DNA from: a virus | DNA: 35,444 bases | Reading direction: 5' to 3' (one strand) | Virus record (IMG/VR): IMGVR_UViG_3300040946_000130 | Span: 1-35,444 of that record | Shown: positions 19,236-27,746 of the stretch, one piece after another | Layout of the letters: every line of letters starts with the position of its first letter | How positions within the stretch are numbered: position 1 is the stretch's first letter | The notes under the pieces: generated by a model | The model's database searches: none | What the model was told of the DNA's origin: nothing | The model's input: only the letters and a program-made list of their open reading frames with translations | Program-made: the position numbers and the translations under genes

Positions 19236-20959
19236 GAGAAGTTCCCCCGGAAGTTGGCAACACAATTTGTGCCGTCGAAAATGAAGGCCAGCATATCGAT
19301 CGCGCTCGAGCCGGTGAGGGTGATCGTGCCACCTCCGCCGCCTCCTATTTTCCAGGCCGAGCAGCTGCCCGACGTGCCCAGGAGCAGGGTTGCCGAAGCG
19401 CCGGATCCGTTAATGATCTCGAGCGTATAGGTGCCCCCGGCGATGAGGCCGGTGGGCGAGAGCGTACAGGTTTGGCTCGCCGTTGTAGTCAACGTCCCAT
19501 AGGCCACGAATGCGCTCGAGGCCGCATAGGTGCATGTGCCGCCGGAATTCCAGGTCACTGCGCCGACGGCATTATATTCAGCGACAGGTTGCCCGCTCGA
19601 GTTGTAGCCTGCGAGAAGCGCGCTGGTGGGCGGTGTGCCGCCGTTGACCTGAACCGCATTGCACGGCCGATAGCTCGGCATCGTCAGAAGACCGTTCGAC
19701 ACGAAGCAGTAATTGAGTACCCCCGCATGGAAGGGCTGAAGTTGGCCCAGGGGCCCAGCCACGATCGCATCGCCCTCGACGATGGAGTTCGAGCCCGCAG
19801 CAAAGAGCGCCAGGATCCCCGCGTAGAGATCTCCACCACCGCCCGTAATAGTGATCGTGTCCGAAAGGCTCCCTGTAGCCGGCGCGATCCCGTACCAGCT
19901 TTGGTAGGACATGGAGTTCGCATCGCCATTTTGGTAAAGAATCGAGGTATAGCTGTTGGCCTCAGTGAAGGTGTGCGCGGCGCCCGCGCGGGTTGCCCCG
20001 CTCACGAAGATGAAATCGTAGGCCGCCGTCGTGCTGATGGAGCCGGTCGAAAGCGGAGAGCCGGTCGAGTTTTGCGCCGAGGCGTATTTGTCCACGCACG
20101 AGGAGGATGCAAGCACGCCTGAGACCTCATAGGCCGCGACGACCGAAAAGTCGGCGCCGGCGCCCATGCTAATCGTCGTCGGGCCGCCGATCGCGTTACA
20201 TGCGACAAACTGCCACAGATCGAACTCACCAGAGATGGATTGGTAATTGTATTCGACAAAAGTGTCGCCCTGGGCGTCCGAGAATGGGTTTTGAACCGTG
20301 CCGTTACTGTGCTGGGCCTCGACAATGATGGCGTCGCCCGGAGTCACGTCGTAGGGCAGCGCAATTGAGGCGCCGCAGCCAGAGCCGGTGCAGCCGGCGC
20401 TCGCGTAGTTGTTCGTGAGCGCGGGCACCGTATTGCTGGTCGTGAGAATGGCGCCGCGGTTGGTAAAGTAGTTTGTTCCGTCCGTCCAGATCGAGACCCC
20501 CATTGTGGGGTTCATCTGCGCGGTCCCGAGTACTCCATCAATGGTCACGCCGGAGGGCGGCGCGATCGAGACCGCCGCCGGCCCGGTGGCCTGGGTAAAG
20601 ACTGCCCAGGTCGAGGAGATCGGCGACGGCAGCGTGAACGTGCAGGGCGCCGCGCAGTTCATGGAAATGATCTTGCCGTTATCTCCTGAGACTGCGGTGT
20701 AGCTTCCGGTCTGGGAATTGACGCCGTTCAAAGCACCGCCGCCGCCGCCGGAACAGCTGAGAGCGCCGGCCGAGGTGAGCGTGCAGCCGCTGACCGTTTT
20801 GGGGGCATACTTCCCGGTCGACTGCCCGATCGGGATCTGGCCGGCGGTGGGGGCCGTGCTGGTGCCCGTGCCCCCGTTTTGAGGTTGCTGGACCTGCGCC
20901 GCGGCCAGCGCCGAGAACAGGAGGATCAGACCGCCAAGGACTCGCTTAGAACTCGCCAT
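19232..20959 (-). CDS. Multi-module fibre-like protein with signal peptide
   Basis: 575 residues from ATG at 20957-20959, overlapping the preceding gene by 34 bases. The signal peptide (MASSKRVLGGLILLFSALAA) is cut before QVQQPQ. Modules: residues 27-70 (NGGTGTSTAPTAGQIPIGQS), a fibre module at 80-168 (NSQTGSYTAVSGDNGKIIS, then IWTDGTNYFTNRG), a beta-sandwich at about 185-388 (GDAIIVEAQHSNG, VVAAYEVSGV, YAGILALFA), and a C-terminal part at 410-575 ending in GGGGGGTITLTGSSAIDMLA. The first module also occurs in the adjacent 184-residue gene and the second in the tail hub. It is probably a host-interaction protein. Confidence 0.7.
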   Translation of the reverse strand: MASSKRVLGGLILLFSALAAAQVQQPQNGGTGTSTAPTAGQIPIGQSTGKYAPKTVSGCTLTSAGALSCSGGGGGALNGVNSQTGSYTAVSGDNGKIISMNCAAPCTFTLPSPISSTWAVFTQATGPAAVSIAPPSGVTIDGVLGTAQMNPTMGVSIWTDGTNYFTNRGAILTTSNTVPALTNNYASAGCTGSGCGASIALPYDVTPGDAIIVEAQHSNGTVQNPFSDAQGDTFVEYNYQSISGEFDLWQFVACNAIGGPTTISMGAGADFSVVAAYEVSGVLASSSCVDKYASAQNSTGSPLSTGSISTTAAYDFIFVSGATRAGAAHTFTEANSYTSILYQNGDANSMSYQSWYGIAPATGSLSDTITITGGGGDLYAGILALFAAGSNSIVEGDAIVAGPLGQLQPFHAGVLNYCFVSNGLLTMPSYRPCNAVQVNGGTPPTSALLAGYNSSGQPVAEYNAVGAVTWNSGGTCTYAASSAFVAYGTLTTTASQTCTLSPTGLIAGGTYTLEIINGSGASATLLLGTSGSCSAWKIGGGGGGTITLTGSSAIDMLAFIFDGTNCVANFRGNFS

Positions 20960-21480
20960 AATGAACCATCCCAATAGAATTGTGCTGCCTGCCACTGATC
21001 GAGGAGAAACGAAGCGTTGTTATCGATGTTCCCGCTGGTGGCCGCGACGGTGCAGACGCCTGATCCAACGTTTTTCACCCACAGAAAAAAGCCCGTCGCA
21101 AAGGTGACCGGCAAAGTGACCGCCACCGCCGACGATGAGTTCTCCTGGATGATAGCGCCCAGGTCCGTCGAGAGCGCGGCATAGTTCCCAGTCTGCGGGT
21201 TGATCGTCAAAAGACCGCCGCCAGGAGGAATCGCAAAAGTGCCATCCGCCTTGAGAAACTTTCCCGCCGCGGCCGAGCCCGCAGGCGCCGCGGGCACATT
21301 GCCAGCCTTGCCGCCGGAACCGGTGTCGCCGACCATGACTGGGTCGGAGGCCGAGATATTCGCGATGGGTGAGCCGTCGTCGGTGGCAAAAACAATCGCC
21401 TGCTGCCCGGTCGGGGGCGCCGGCGTCGGCGTGGGAGCCGCCGCAGTGGGGGTCAGATTGACGGTCGTCGCAAGGCTCAT
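20926..21480 (-). CDS. Tail fibre-like protein
   Basis: 184 residues from ATG at 21478-21480 with GGGGAG upstream. A Pro/Thr-rich N-terminus (LTPTAAAPTPTPAPPTGQQA) leads to ISASDPVMVGDTGSGGKAGN and FLKADGTF, usual in tail fibres, and then to the fibre module INPQTGNYAALSTDLGAIIQ with DGSLWRVLSE near the end. There is no signal peptide, unlike its downstream neighbours. It sits right after the hub gene, where fibre or tip-attachment genes belong. Confidence 0.7.
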   Translation of the reverse strand: MSLATTVNLTPTAAAPTPTPAPPTGQQAIVFATDDGSPIANISASDPVMVGDTGSGGKAGNVPAAPAGSAAAGKFLKADGTFAIPPGGGLLTINPQTGNYAALSTDLGAIIQENSSSAVAVTLPVTFATGFFLWVKNVGSGVCTVAATSGNIDNNASFLLDQWQAAQFYWDGSLWRVLSESLAV

Positions 21481-21493
21481 GGTTCTCGCTCCC

Positions 21494-24400
21494 CTATGCC
21501 GCGCCGGGAACCCCAGTGGGCACATAGATGAATGGTGACACATCGCCCAAAGACTGCAGGGCAGCGCCAAACGTATTGAACGTGCAGACCTTGAAATAGA
21601 GCACCTGGCCGATGTAGGCCGGCGGCATGGTCATTTTCAGAATGCCTGCCTGGCTGGGTCCTACCACCGCGAACCGCGAGCCCGCGGGATGGTCGACGCC
21701 GACGCCGCTCGAGCTCGGTGCCAGGAAAATGGACCGGCGCAGGAAGTTCCCCGAGCCCGTGGCCTTCAGCGTGTAGGCGTTCGGCCCGGTGAGGTCTGCG
21801 ATGGCGTAGGTCATGAGCTCGTAGCCGAAGCCGCCGCCGGCTGCAGCGATCGCGGTCCCGCCAGCCTCGAGTGTGCCGACTTCCCCGATCACAGATCCGC
21901 CAGCCTCGATAAACGCGGGGTCTCCCTCGGCCACGGCCACGCCGCCCACCTCAAAGATCACCGCGCCGCCCTCGACGTAGCAGGGCACCTCGAGGTTGTT
22001 CTCAACCGCGGCGGATGAGGACTGAAGCGTGCCCTTCGACTCACTGAGGTCGACCTCGAGGTCATTGGTCGTGTCCGGATCGTTTGCCGCCGGCCAGTCA
22101 GTGACCACCTCACCGGTGACGGCCGAGCCGATCACCACGTTCGAGTTGCCGTCGGCGCCGCCCGGGGCCGGGCTGTAGCTCGCGCCGCCATCAGTCGAGA
22201 CAAAGACCTGCGCACCCCCATAGTTCGGATCGGCGCTCGAGACCACAACCCAAAGCTGGTCGCCCGAGGATCCCGGATAGAGCCCGGGCGTGGGCTCGAA
22301 AATGACCGGGGCGTTGGCGTTGCCGGCGCTGCGCTGGGTGCTTACCGGATTCGGAGCCGGAGAGGTGACGGGGAGCAGCGTGGGCGCGCACATCCCGTAA
22401 ACGAAGGGCTCGGCCGTGGCCTGGAAACTGCCATCGTCCTGCTCGTTGTAGCTTGTGATCCGGACCGGGACGCCGACAATGCCCTGGAGCTCATCGGTGA
22501 GAGTGACCAGGTCCATCGGCGAAAGCAGCGACCAGCGCGCGGTCGTCGAGAAACTCCAGACGTCGCCGCCGTACTGATTCCGGCGCACCTGGATCCCGAG
22601 AATGGTTCTGGCGATCGAGGGATCCTGGATGGCATTGTTCGTGACCGGGTCGGCCTTGCGCACCCCGTAGAGCCCGAGCGTCGCCGGATCCGGGGTCTGC
22701 ACGGAGACCTGGGCATAGTTCGCGTTCCGGTCAATGCATTGCATCTGGAGCACGTTCGGCAGATCGATCCGGACCGCGGTGTCGAGCGAAGGGCAGTCGG
22801 ACAGTAGGAAATCGCCGGCGTCAGCGTCGAGGTCGGCGACGGGCCCCGCGGCCGTGGGCGGCTGGTAAAAGCCACCGTTTCCGACCGCCGAGACCTCGGA
22901 GTAGGGAATCAGGTAGAACTTCGCGCCCAGGAACACCGGGGCGGCGTTGGCAGCGCTACAGAGTGTTTTGATCCAATCTGCAGCCGCGGACTGCGAATTC
23001 ATCGTGAGCGAGCCCCAGAGCCCATTTGCGCGGCATTGCGCGCGCACCAGATCAAAGGACGGGATGTCGATGAAATCGCCCAGGGGCTTCGGATAGGGCG
23101 GCGGCTGCGCAGCCTTGATCGCAAGCAGGGCGATTGAAACCGGGGCTCCCCCAGCCCCGGCCGCAGAGAACGCACCTGGCGAATGAATGATGCGTTCCTG
23201 CATCTGGAATGTGGGCGGCGACTGGCCGGCGAAGTTCGCCGGGGTGACCGCGCGCCACAGGGGCTCGTCTGCGACCGGCGTGGCACCGCCGCCAGGGTAG
23301 AGCGAGATGGCCAAGAGATATCCAGGCAGGCCCTCGGCGACGCTGCTGGAGGCCTGTGCAGGGCCGCTCGAGGAGGTCGCCACGGCGTCGACCGTCTCCC
23401 CGCCCAGGTACCCGGCTGGCACGGTGTAGCTGACCAGCAGCGCGATCGAACTGACAGTGAAGTCGGCGGTGGTGTTCGAAAGCTGGTTTGTGACCTGAAA
23501 ATAGAACCCCGGCTCAAAGGCGGCCATCGCAGCCGGCGTGGTCCCGATGCTTGGCCCGGTGAAGGTGCCCGATGTCCCAAGGGCCGGGAATGTGCCGCCG
23601 CACCAGCCGGTCGATCCGCCGGCATAGGGAGCAGGCAGGAACCCCAGCGCGCCCGACGGCGTACCGCCTCCACTGCTCGAGTAGCTGACCACGGGCTTTA
23701 TTGAGATGACAACCGCGCCGGCTGGGAGCGTCGGCCACACAAAACCGCCCCAGGCGAGCGTGGTGTAAAAGCCCGTGTAGAGGTTGAAGGGCGGATAGGT
23801 CGTCGAACCCCCCATGCTTCCGCCAGAATTGCTCGAGATGGCGGTGCCAGAACTGGTGGGCCCGTGGGTCGCGTGATTCGAATTGCTCGTCGGCAGGACC
23901 AAAACGCTGTTCGGACTCGAGGCGCCCACCCCGCCGATTTCGAGGATGCCCATCGCCCACGGCGTCGATGCGCCGGAGACAGTTACCGTGTTCGGACCAC
24001 CGGCCGCATAGGCGTACCAGACCTGGTAGCCCAGGCCGTCGCCGTAAACCTTTGTCCAGGTCTCGCCGTTCGTCGAACTGATCCCGAGCGTGCCGGCGCC
24101 GGTCGCCGTGGCCACCAGGACGTTACCCTGGGCGTTCGGCATGTCGTACATCATCGCGGGCAGCGCCGCGGTGGAACTTGCGTCGACCTTCTTCTGGATC
24201 GTGCCAGGCAAGTCGTAGCTCGAGAGCCCGCGCTCCATCTGGGTCGCCGCCGGCTGGGGCTGCACGGAAGTCTCGGCCGCGATCGCCGCCTGCGCCATGC
24301 CGGACTTGTAGATATCCTCGATCATGTCCACAAAATCGGCATCCCCGCTCGGGTACACCCCCCATTTGAAAGCGACCTCGGGATTGAGCGACGGCAGGGC

Positions 24401-25186
24401 GCCCGTGGCGCCGAGGTCGAGTTCGGAGCTTTCGAGGCCGGCGAAATGCGGATAGATGATCTGTTGCGCAGACAGGCCGGCGTCGGAGTACTCATCGCCA
24501 GAGCCCAGCTGGGGCTCAAAAGCCATCGCCAGCTTCGCGATCGGGGGCTCGTTCGAGGTCGCCGCGGTGAGCTGCGCATAGTAGACGTTCACGGTGCCGG
24601 CCGGGAAGGATTCGGCATCCAGATAGATCGTGGCGCCCATCCCCTGCTGCCAGCGATAACAGAACGGCCAGCACCGATAGCTCATGGGGTCGGTCGGATC
24701 CGGACCTACCTCGAGCTCGTTCCAGAGCGGGATCTCCCAGGAGCCGGAGAGCGTCTGCGGGCCCTGGCCACCGTAATCGTCGACCGAGAAGCTGTAGGTG
24801 GCCGTGAGCGTCACCGCGATCACAAAGTAGAAGTTCGGGTCGCTCACCGTGAAAGACTGCCGGCCGCCGGATCCAGAGAATGCCTGCTGGGTGAACGCGA
24901 GAGGAATGTTCGACCCGTTATTCATGACCTGCAGCACGCCGCGGATCGGGTTGTGCCCGAGCAGGAAATCGATGTTCTCGCAATAGTTGGTGATGCCCTT
25001 CTTCAGTTGCTTAAACTTTTTGATCCCGAGGCCGCCCTGGCGAAGGTTCGCCGCCCAGATCGCGAGCAGGTTCGACTGCGTCTGCCCGTAGCCCACCGGG
25101 ATCGTTGCGCCGTAGGCCGAGGCCTGCAGGAGCGAGCCCATGGCCGTGGGCCGTTGCGTTGCCTGGGATTTGAACGTGGCCGTCAT
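21494..25186 (-). CDS. Central tail hub / tip protein with inserted modules
   Basis: 1230 residues from ATG at 25184-25186, overlapping the NlpC/P60 gene as ATGA. The N-terminus (LLQASAYGATIPVGYGQTQS, then NLLAIWAANLR) and the region at 700-935 (DTAVRIDLPNVLQMQCIDRN, DLVTLTDELQGIVGVPVRIT) match phage tail hub proteins of the Phage-tail_3 / J-like group. Residues 352-693 interrupt this core with a beta-sandwich also found in the 575-residue fibre-like protein, itself interrupted at about 437-588 by a further beta-rich domain. The C-terminus has Ig/fibre-like repeats. It should close the tail tube and carry the fibres. Confidence 0.85.
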   Translation of the reverse strand: MTATFKSQATQRPTAMGSLLQASAYGATIPVGYGQTQSNLLAIWAANLRQGGLGIKKFKQLKKGITNYCENIDFLLGHNPIRGVLQVMNNGSNIPLAFTQQAFSGSGGRQSFTVSDPNFYFVIAVTLTATYSFSVDDYGGQGPQTLSGSWEIPLWNELEVGPDPTDPMSYRCWPFCYRWQQGMGATIYLDAESFPAGTVNVYYAQLTAATSNEPPIAKLAMAFEPQLGSGDEYSDAGLSAQQIIYPHFAGLESSELDLGATGALPSLNPEVAFKWGVYPSGDADFVDMIEDIYKSGMAQAAIAAETSVQPQPAATQMERGLSSYDLPGTIQKKVDASSTAALPAMMYDMPNAQGNVLVATATGAGTLGISSTNGETWTKVYGDGLGYQVWYAYAAGGPNTVTVSGASTPWAMGILEIGGVGASSPNSVLVLPTSNSNHATHGPTSSGTAISSNSGGSMGGSTTYPPFNLYTGFYTTLAWGGFVWPTLPAGAVVISIKPVVSYSSSGGGTPSGALGFLPAPYAGGSTGWCGGTFPALGTSGTFTGPSIGTTPAAMAAFEPGFYFQVTNQLSNTTADFTVSSIALLVSYTVPAGYLGGETVDAVATSSSGPAQASSSVAEGLPGYLLAISLYPGGGATPVADEPLWRAVTPANFAGQSPPTFQMQERIIHSPGAFSAAGAGGAPVSIALLAIKAAQPPPYPKPLGDFIDIPSFDLVRAQCRANGLWGSLTMNSQSAAADWIKTLCSAANAAPVFLGAKFYLIPYSEVSAVGNGGFYQPPTAAGPVADLDADAGDFLLSDCPSLDTAVRIDLPNVLQMQCIDRNANYAQVSVQTPDPATLGLYGVRKADPVTNNAIQDPSIARTILGIQVRRNQYGGDVWSFSTTARWSLLSPMDLVTLTDELQGIVGVPVRITSYNEQDDGSFQATAEPFVYGMCAPTLLPVTSPAPNPVSTQRSAGNANAPVIFEPTPGLYPGSSGDQLWVVVSSADPNYGGAQVFVSTDGGASYSPAPGGADGNSNVVIGSAVTGEVVTDWPAANDPDTTNDLEVDLSESKGTLQSSSAAVENNLEVPCYVEGGAVIFEVGGVAVAEGDPAFIEAGGSVIGEVGTLEAGGTAIAAAGGGFGYELMTYAIADLTGPNAYTLKATGSGNFLRRSIFLAPSSSGVGVDHPAGSRFAVVGPSQAGILKMTMPPAYIGQVLYFKVCTFNTFGAALQSLGDVSPFIYVPTGVPGAA

Positions 25187-25656
25187 GGTCCAGGCTCCAT
25201 CTTAGCGAAGGGATCGAAAACCTCCATGGGCTTATAGGCGGTGAGACGGTGGCTGGCCAGGTTCACCTCCCGGACCCCGTCGGCGCCGGCGTGGACCCCG
25301 TGCGGCCAGGCGGTCACGATTGCGCCGTGGTTGAACACCCTGCTCCGTACCACCCTGAACAGCACCAGATCGGCTGGCTGGGCCTCGGCGTCGGCGCGGC
25401 ATAGGGAGTGCGCTGCCTCGAAGCCGAAGCGCACCAGGCCCCGCAAATACCGTTCATTGGCATCGTGTAGAAACCAATCGTGGTGGTAGGTCTTGAGGCT
25501 ATCCCAGAGCGTCGGCGCCGCGGCCCCGATTTCGATCAGGTAACAGCCAAGCAGCGTGGCGCAATCGAGCCCGGCGCCTTTTAGCCGGCCGCCCAGGACG
25601 TAAGGCGTGCCCAGGAACGAGCGCGCGATCGCCACAGCCTCGAGCCGGGTCTTCAT
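25183..25656 (-). CDS. NlpC/P60 tail-associated peptidoglycan peptidase
   Basis: 157 residues from ATG at 25654-25656. The domain is complete: FLGTPYVLGGRLKGAGLDCA carries the catalytic Cys (C32), and RVFNHGAIV carries the catalytic His (H110) in the expected H-G-x-I/V context. It is the K-like subunit of siphovirus tail tips, cutting peptide cross-links locally during DNA entry. It sits between the DUF2163-like gene and the hub, the standard order in this tail type. Confidence 0.88.
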   Translation of the reverse strand: MKTRLEAVAIARSFLGTPYVLGGRLKGAGLDCATLLGCYLIEIGAAAPTLWDSLKTYHHDWFLHDANERYLRGLVRFGFEAAHSLCRADAEAQPADLVLFRVVRSRVFNHGAIVTAWPHGVHAGADGVREVNLASHRLTAYKPMEVFDPFAKMEPGP

Positions 25657-25659
25657 GGC

Positions 25660-26595
25660 TTACACCGCCTGGGTGGGATTCGGAACGAAGGGGAACCCGT
25701 AATAGTCCTCGTCGCCCACGTTGATGGGGGCGGTCGTCGAGACGTAGAACGTGTCGACCCCGGGCGTGGGCGGCCAGGGCAGCGGGGAGTAGATCACGAA
25801 TTCCGAGTGCGTGTTCCCATCGCCATCAGTCCAAGCGCCGTTCTGGCCGATCGCGGACCAGGCACCGGCGAGCGTGGCTCCGGGCCCCGAGAGAAAAACC
25901 ATGTAGCCGCCGGCGAAAAGATCGCCTGAATAGATCTTGCCGGCCGAGGGCGAGACGCAGTCGGCGACGATGTAGGTTGCGCTCGAGGGCCGGATACAAG
26001 AAAAAACTGGGATCGATGGATCCCCGGCCGGGAGAGTGACTGCGGCCGTCGACGCGAGAGTGTTCGTGACCTCAACCATCGTTGAGGGCACCTTTTGCTT
26101 CAGGACGTCGATGTAGCTCTTGGTGTTAAAGATCAGCTTGTTCCGGGCGACTTTGCAATTCTGGATCCGGCCGCCGAACCATTCCGCGCACCCCAGGGTA
26201 TCGGCGTCCCCGGGCGTGGGCATAAAGGCACGGAGAATGAGCAGGGGCCAATTGTCGTAGAAGTGTTGCGCGGCCAGCTGGTAGGGCGAAGCCGTCGACG
26301 TGCTCGCCGTTTTCGAGGCCTGCGCGCTGGCGCCAGGAGACCAGGTGACCGCGAGAGCCTGCGCGTCGAGCCCTACCTTCGCCTCGACACCGCCGCGCGA
26401 CATCACGGCCGGCTGGAAGAGGCCGTAGGGCCTGTAGAGCACCGGCGCCTCATGGTTGGTGAGATAGAGCGCGTTTGGGTTTTCCGGGGGCCCGATGAGG
26501 ATGAGATCCCGGATGATCGGATCGCTGGTCGAATTCAGATAGGCCTGGGTGGCGAGCGTCGTGTCCGAGCCATTACCACCGATCGTGCGCCTCAT
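25660..26595 (-). CDS. DUF2163/BR0599-like baseplate hub protein
   Basis: 311 residues from ATG at 26593-26595, overlapping the DUF2460-like gene as ATGA. The region DLILIGPPENPNALYLTNHE with GVEAKVGLDAQALAVTWSPG resembles the first domain of DUF2163 proteins, and WFGGRIQNCKVARNKLIFNT the second. The remainder (GKIYSGDLFAGGYMVFLSG, and CxxCVSPS-type segments) looks like the small beta domain at the end of that family. It should link the distal tail protein to the hub. Confidence 0.75.
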   Translation of the reverse strand: MRRTIGGNGSDTTLATQAYLNSTSDPIIRDLILIGPPENPNALYLTNHEAPVLYRPYGLFQPAVMSRGGVEAKVGLDAQALAVTWSPGASAQASKTASTSTASPYQLAAQHFYDNWPLLILRAFMPTPGDADTLGCAEWFGGRIQNCKVARNKLIFNTKSYIDVLKQKVPSTMVEVTNTLASTAAVTLPAGDPSIPVFSCIRPSSATYIVADCVSPSAGKIYSGDLFAGGYMVFLSGPGATLAGAWSAIGQNGAWTDGDGNTHSEFVIYSPLPWPPTPGVDTFYVSTTAPINVGDEDYYGFPFVPNPTQAV

Positions 26596-27746
26596 GAGGG
26601 CACCGGCCGCGCCGTGCGCAGCACCAGAGTCCCGGTCCCGTTCTGCGATTCCGAGCCACCCACGGTCCAGTAGCCGCCGCCCTGCCCCGCCGGAGGCTGG
26701 CCAGCCGAGGAACCGATGCCGGCGAACTTCTCGAAATCCTGCGAGTCGGCGTCGAACCGGACCCGGAAATAAAAGTGGAACTGTGCGGTGACCGGTGCTG
26801 CAGGGCCGGCGTAATAGCCTTGGTCCTCCCAGACCAAAGTACCTGTGCCATCGGGAGTAGCACCGCCGGTGTCATTGAATGCCGGAATTGCGGACCCGGA
26901 GGTGCCAGCGCTCCCACCGGCGCTGCCCTGGTCGGTCCAGACCGCCATGGTGCCCCCGGTGCCATCGTTCGTCGTACCGCCGGTGTCATTGAACGTCGGG
27001 ATGCTTGCGCCGGTTGTCCCCGCCGTGGTGATCTTTTGAATGTGACCAGCTGGGTCGATGATTTCGTAGCCCAGCGCCACGGGTGTCAAGGCTGGCCAGG
27101 CAGCACCTGTCGCCTTCTGGATGTGGCCAGCGGGGTCGATGATTTCGGCATTGACAACGTAGGCGTGGGTCGCGGCCCAAGAGGGGGCACCGGGGCCCCA
27201 CTTGAGCACCATGCCCAGCCAGGAGTAACCGGGAATGGCAAGCCCAGGGCCCTCGAGCGTGTACTCGTTGGCGCCAGAGCCGGCGGCGGCCAGCGTTCCA
27301 TTCAAATAGACCGCGATCGCGCCATTAAGGTCGGTGACGTCCTCGTAGCCCACGCCGTCGAGCGTGCGCTGCACGGGAGAGTAGTAGTTGCCAGCGCCAT
27401 CGGAGACCAGCGCCAGCTGTGCCAGCGGGGCGTTCGGGGTACCAGCGACCAGCGCTGGCCCAACATAATTGTCGTCCGGATCAGTGTAGAGAAACGCCGC
27501 GGCCTTTCCGAACTGGTCGGTGAAAAAGCCCATCAGGGTCCGGAGTTCGCTGACCGCAGTGAAACTGCCCCAGAAAAAATCGTGCAGGAAATCAAAGAGT
27601 AGGGTCCAGGACCAGATCGGGTTGGTGTACTGCGGTAACCGGACCTCATAACCGTTCGAGCCCTCTTCGTCCAGCGTTTTGAACGCGGGCGCCTTCAGCG
27701 ATGTGTAGGTAAGCCCAGGCAGCGTGGGGAACACAGGCAGGCTCAT
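26592..27746 (-). CDS. DUF2460-like distal tail protein with inserted repeats
   Basis: 384 residues from ATG at 27744-27746, overlapping the tape measure as ATGA. The N-terminus (MSLPVFPTLPGLTYTSLKAP) and residues 40-160 (NPIWSWTLLFDFLHDFF, LMGFFTDQFGKAAAFLYTDP, VQRTLDGVGYEDVTDLNGAI) match DUF2460 distal tail proteins, which form the ring under the tail tube. At about residues 188-310 the core is split by three partial copies of a module (EIIDPAGHIQK, IPTFNDTGGTTNDGT, VWTDQG). The core then resumes (FHFYFRVRFDADSQDFEKFA). Confidence 0.8.
   Translation of the reverse strand: MSLPVFPTLPGLTYTSLKAPAFKTLDEEGSNGYEVRLPQYTNPIWSWTLLFDFLHDFFWGSFTAVSELRTLMGFFTDQFGKAAAFLYTDPDDNYVGPALVAGTPNAPLAQLALVSDGAGNYYSPVQRTLDGVGYEDVTDLNGAIAVYLNGTLAAAGSGANEYTLEGPGLAIPGYSWLGMVLKWGPGAPSWAATHAYVVNAEIIDPAGHIQKATGAAWPALTPVALGYEIIDPAGHIQKITTAGTTGASIPTFNDTGGTTNDGTGGTMAVWTDQGSAGGSAGTSGSAIPAFNDTGGATPDGTGTLVWEDQGYYAGPAAPVTAQFHFYFRVRFDADSQDFEKFAGIGSSAGQPPAGQGGGYWTVGGSESQNGTGTLVLRTARPVPS
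26817..27185 (-). repeat. Degenerate repeats of an AGHIQ / DGT-VW module
   Basis: Within the distal tail gene, the half-module IIDPAGHIQK occurs twice (residues 202-211 and 229-238), and the half-module IP-x-FNDTGG-x4-DGT with VW-x-DQG occurs twice (249-274 and 287-310). Only the central copy is complete, suggesting unequal recombination within a tandem array. The DNA copies are similar, for example GGGTCGATGATTTCG at two places about 80 bases apart. Confidence 0.75.

Noticed and set aside
23864-25237. Plus-strand open frame of 457 codons opposite the tail hub
   Set aside because: The antisense product is Arg/Gly/His-rich without any motif, while the minus strand encodes a clear hub protein.
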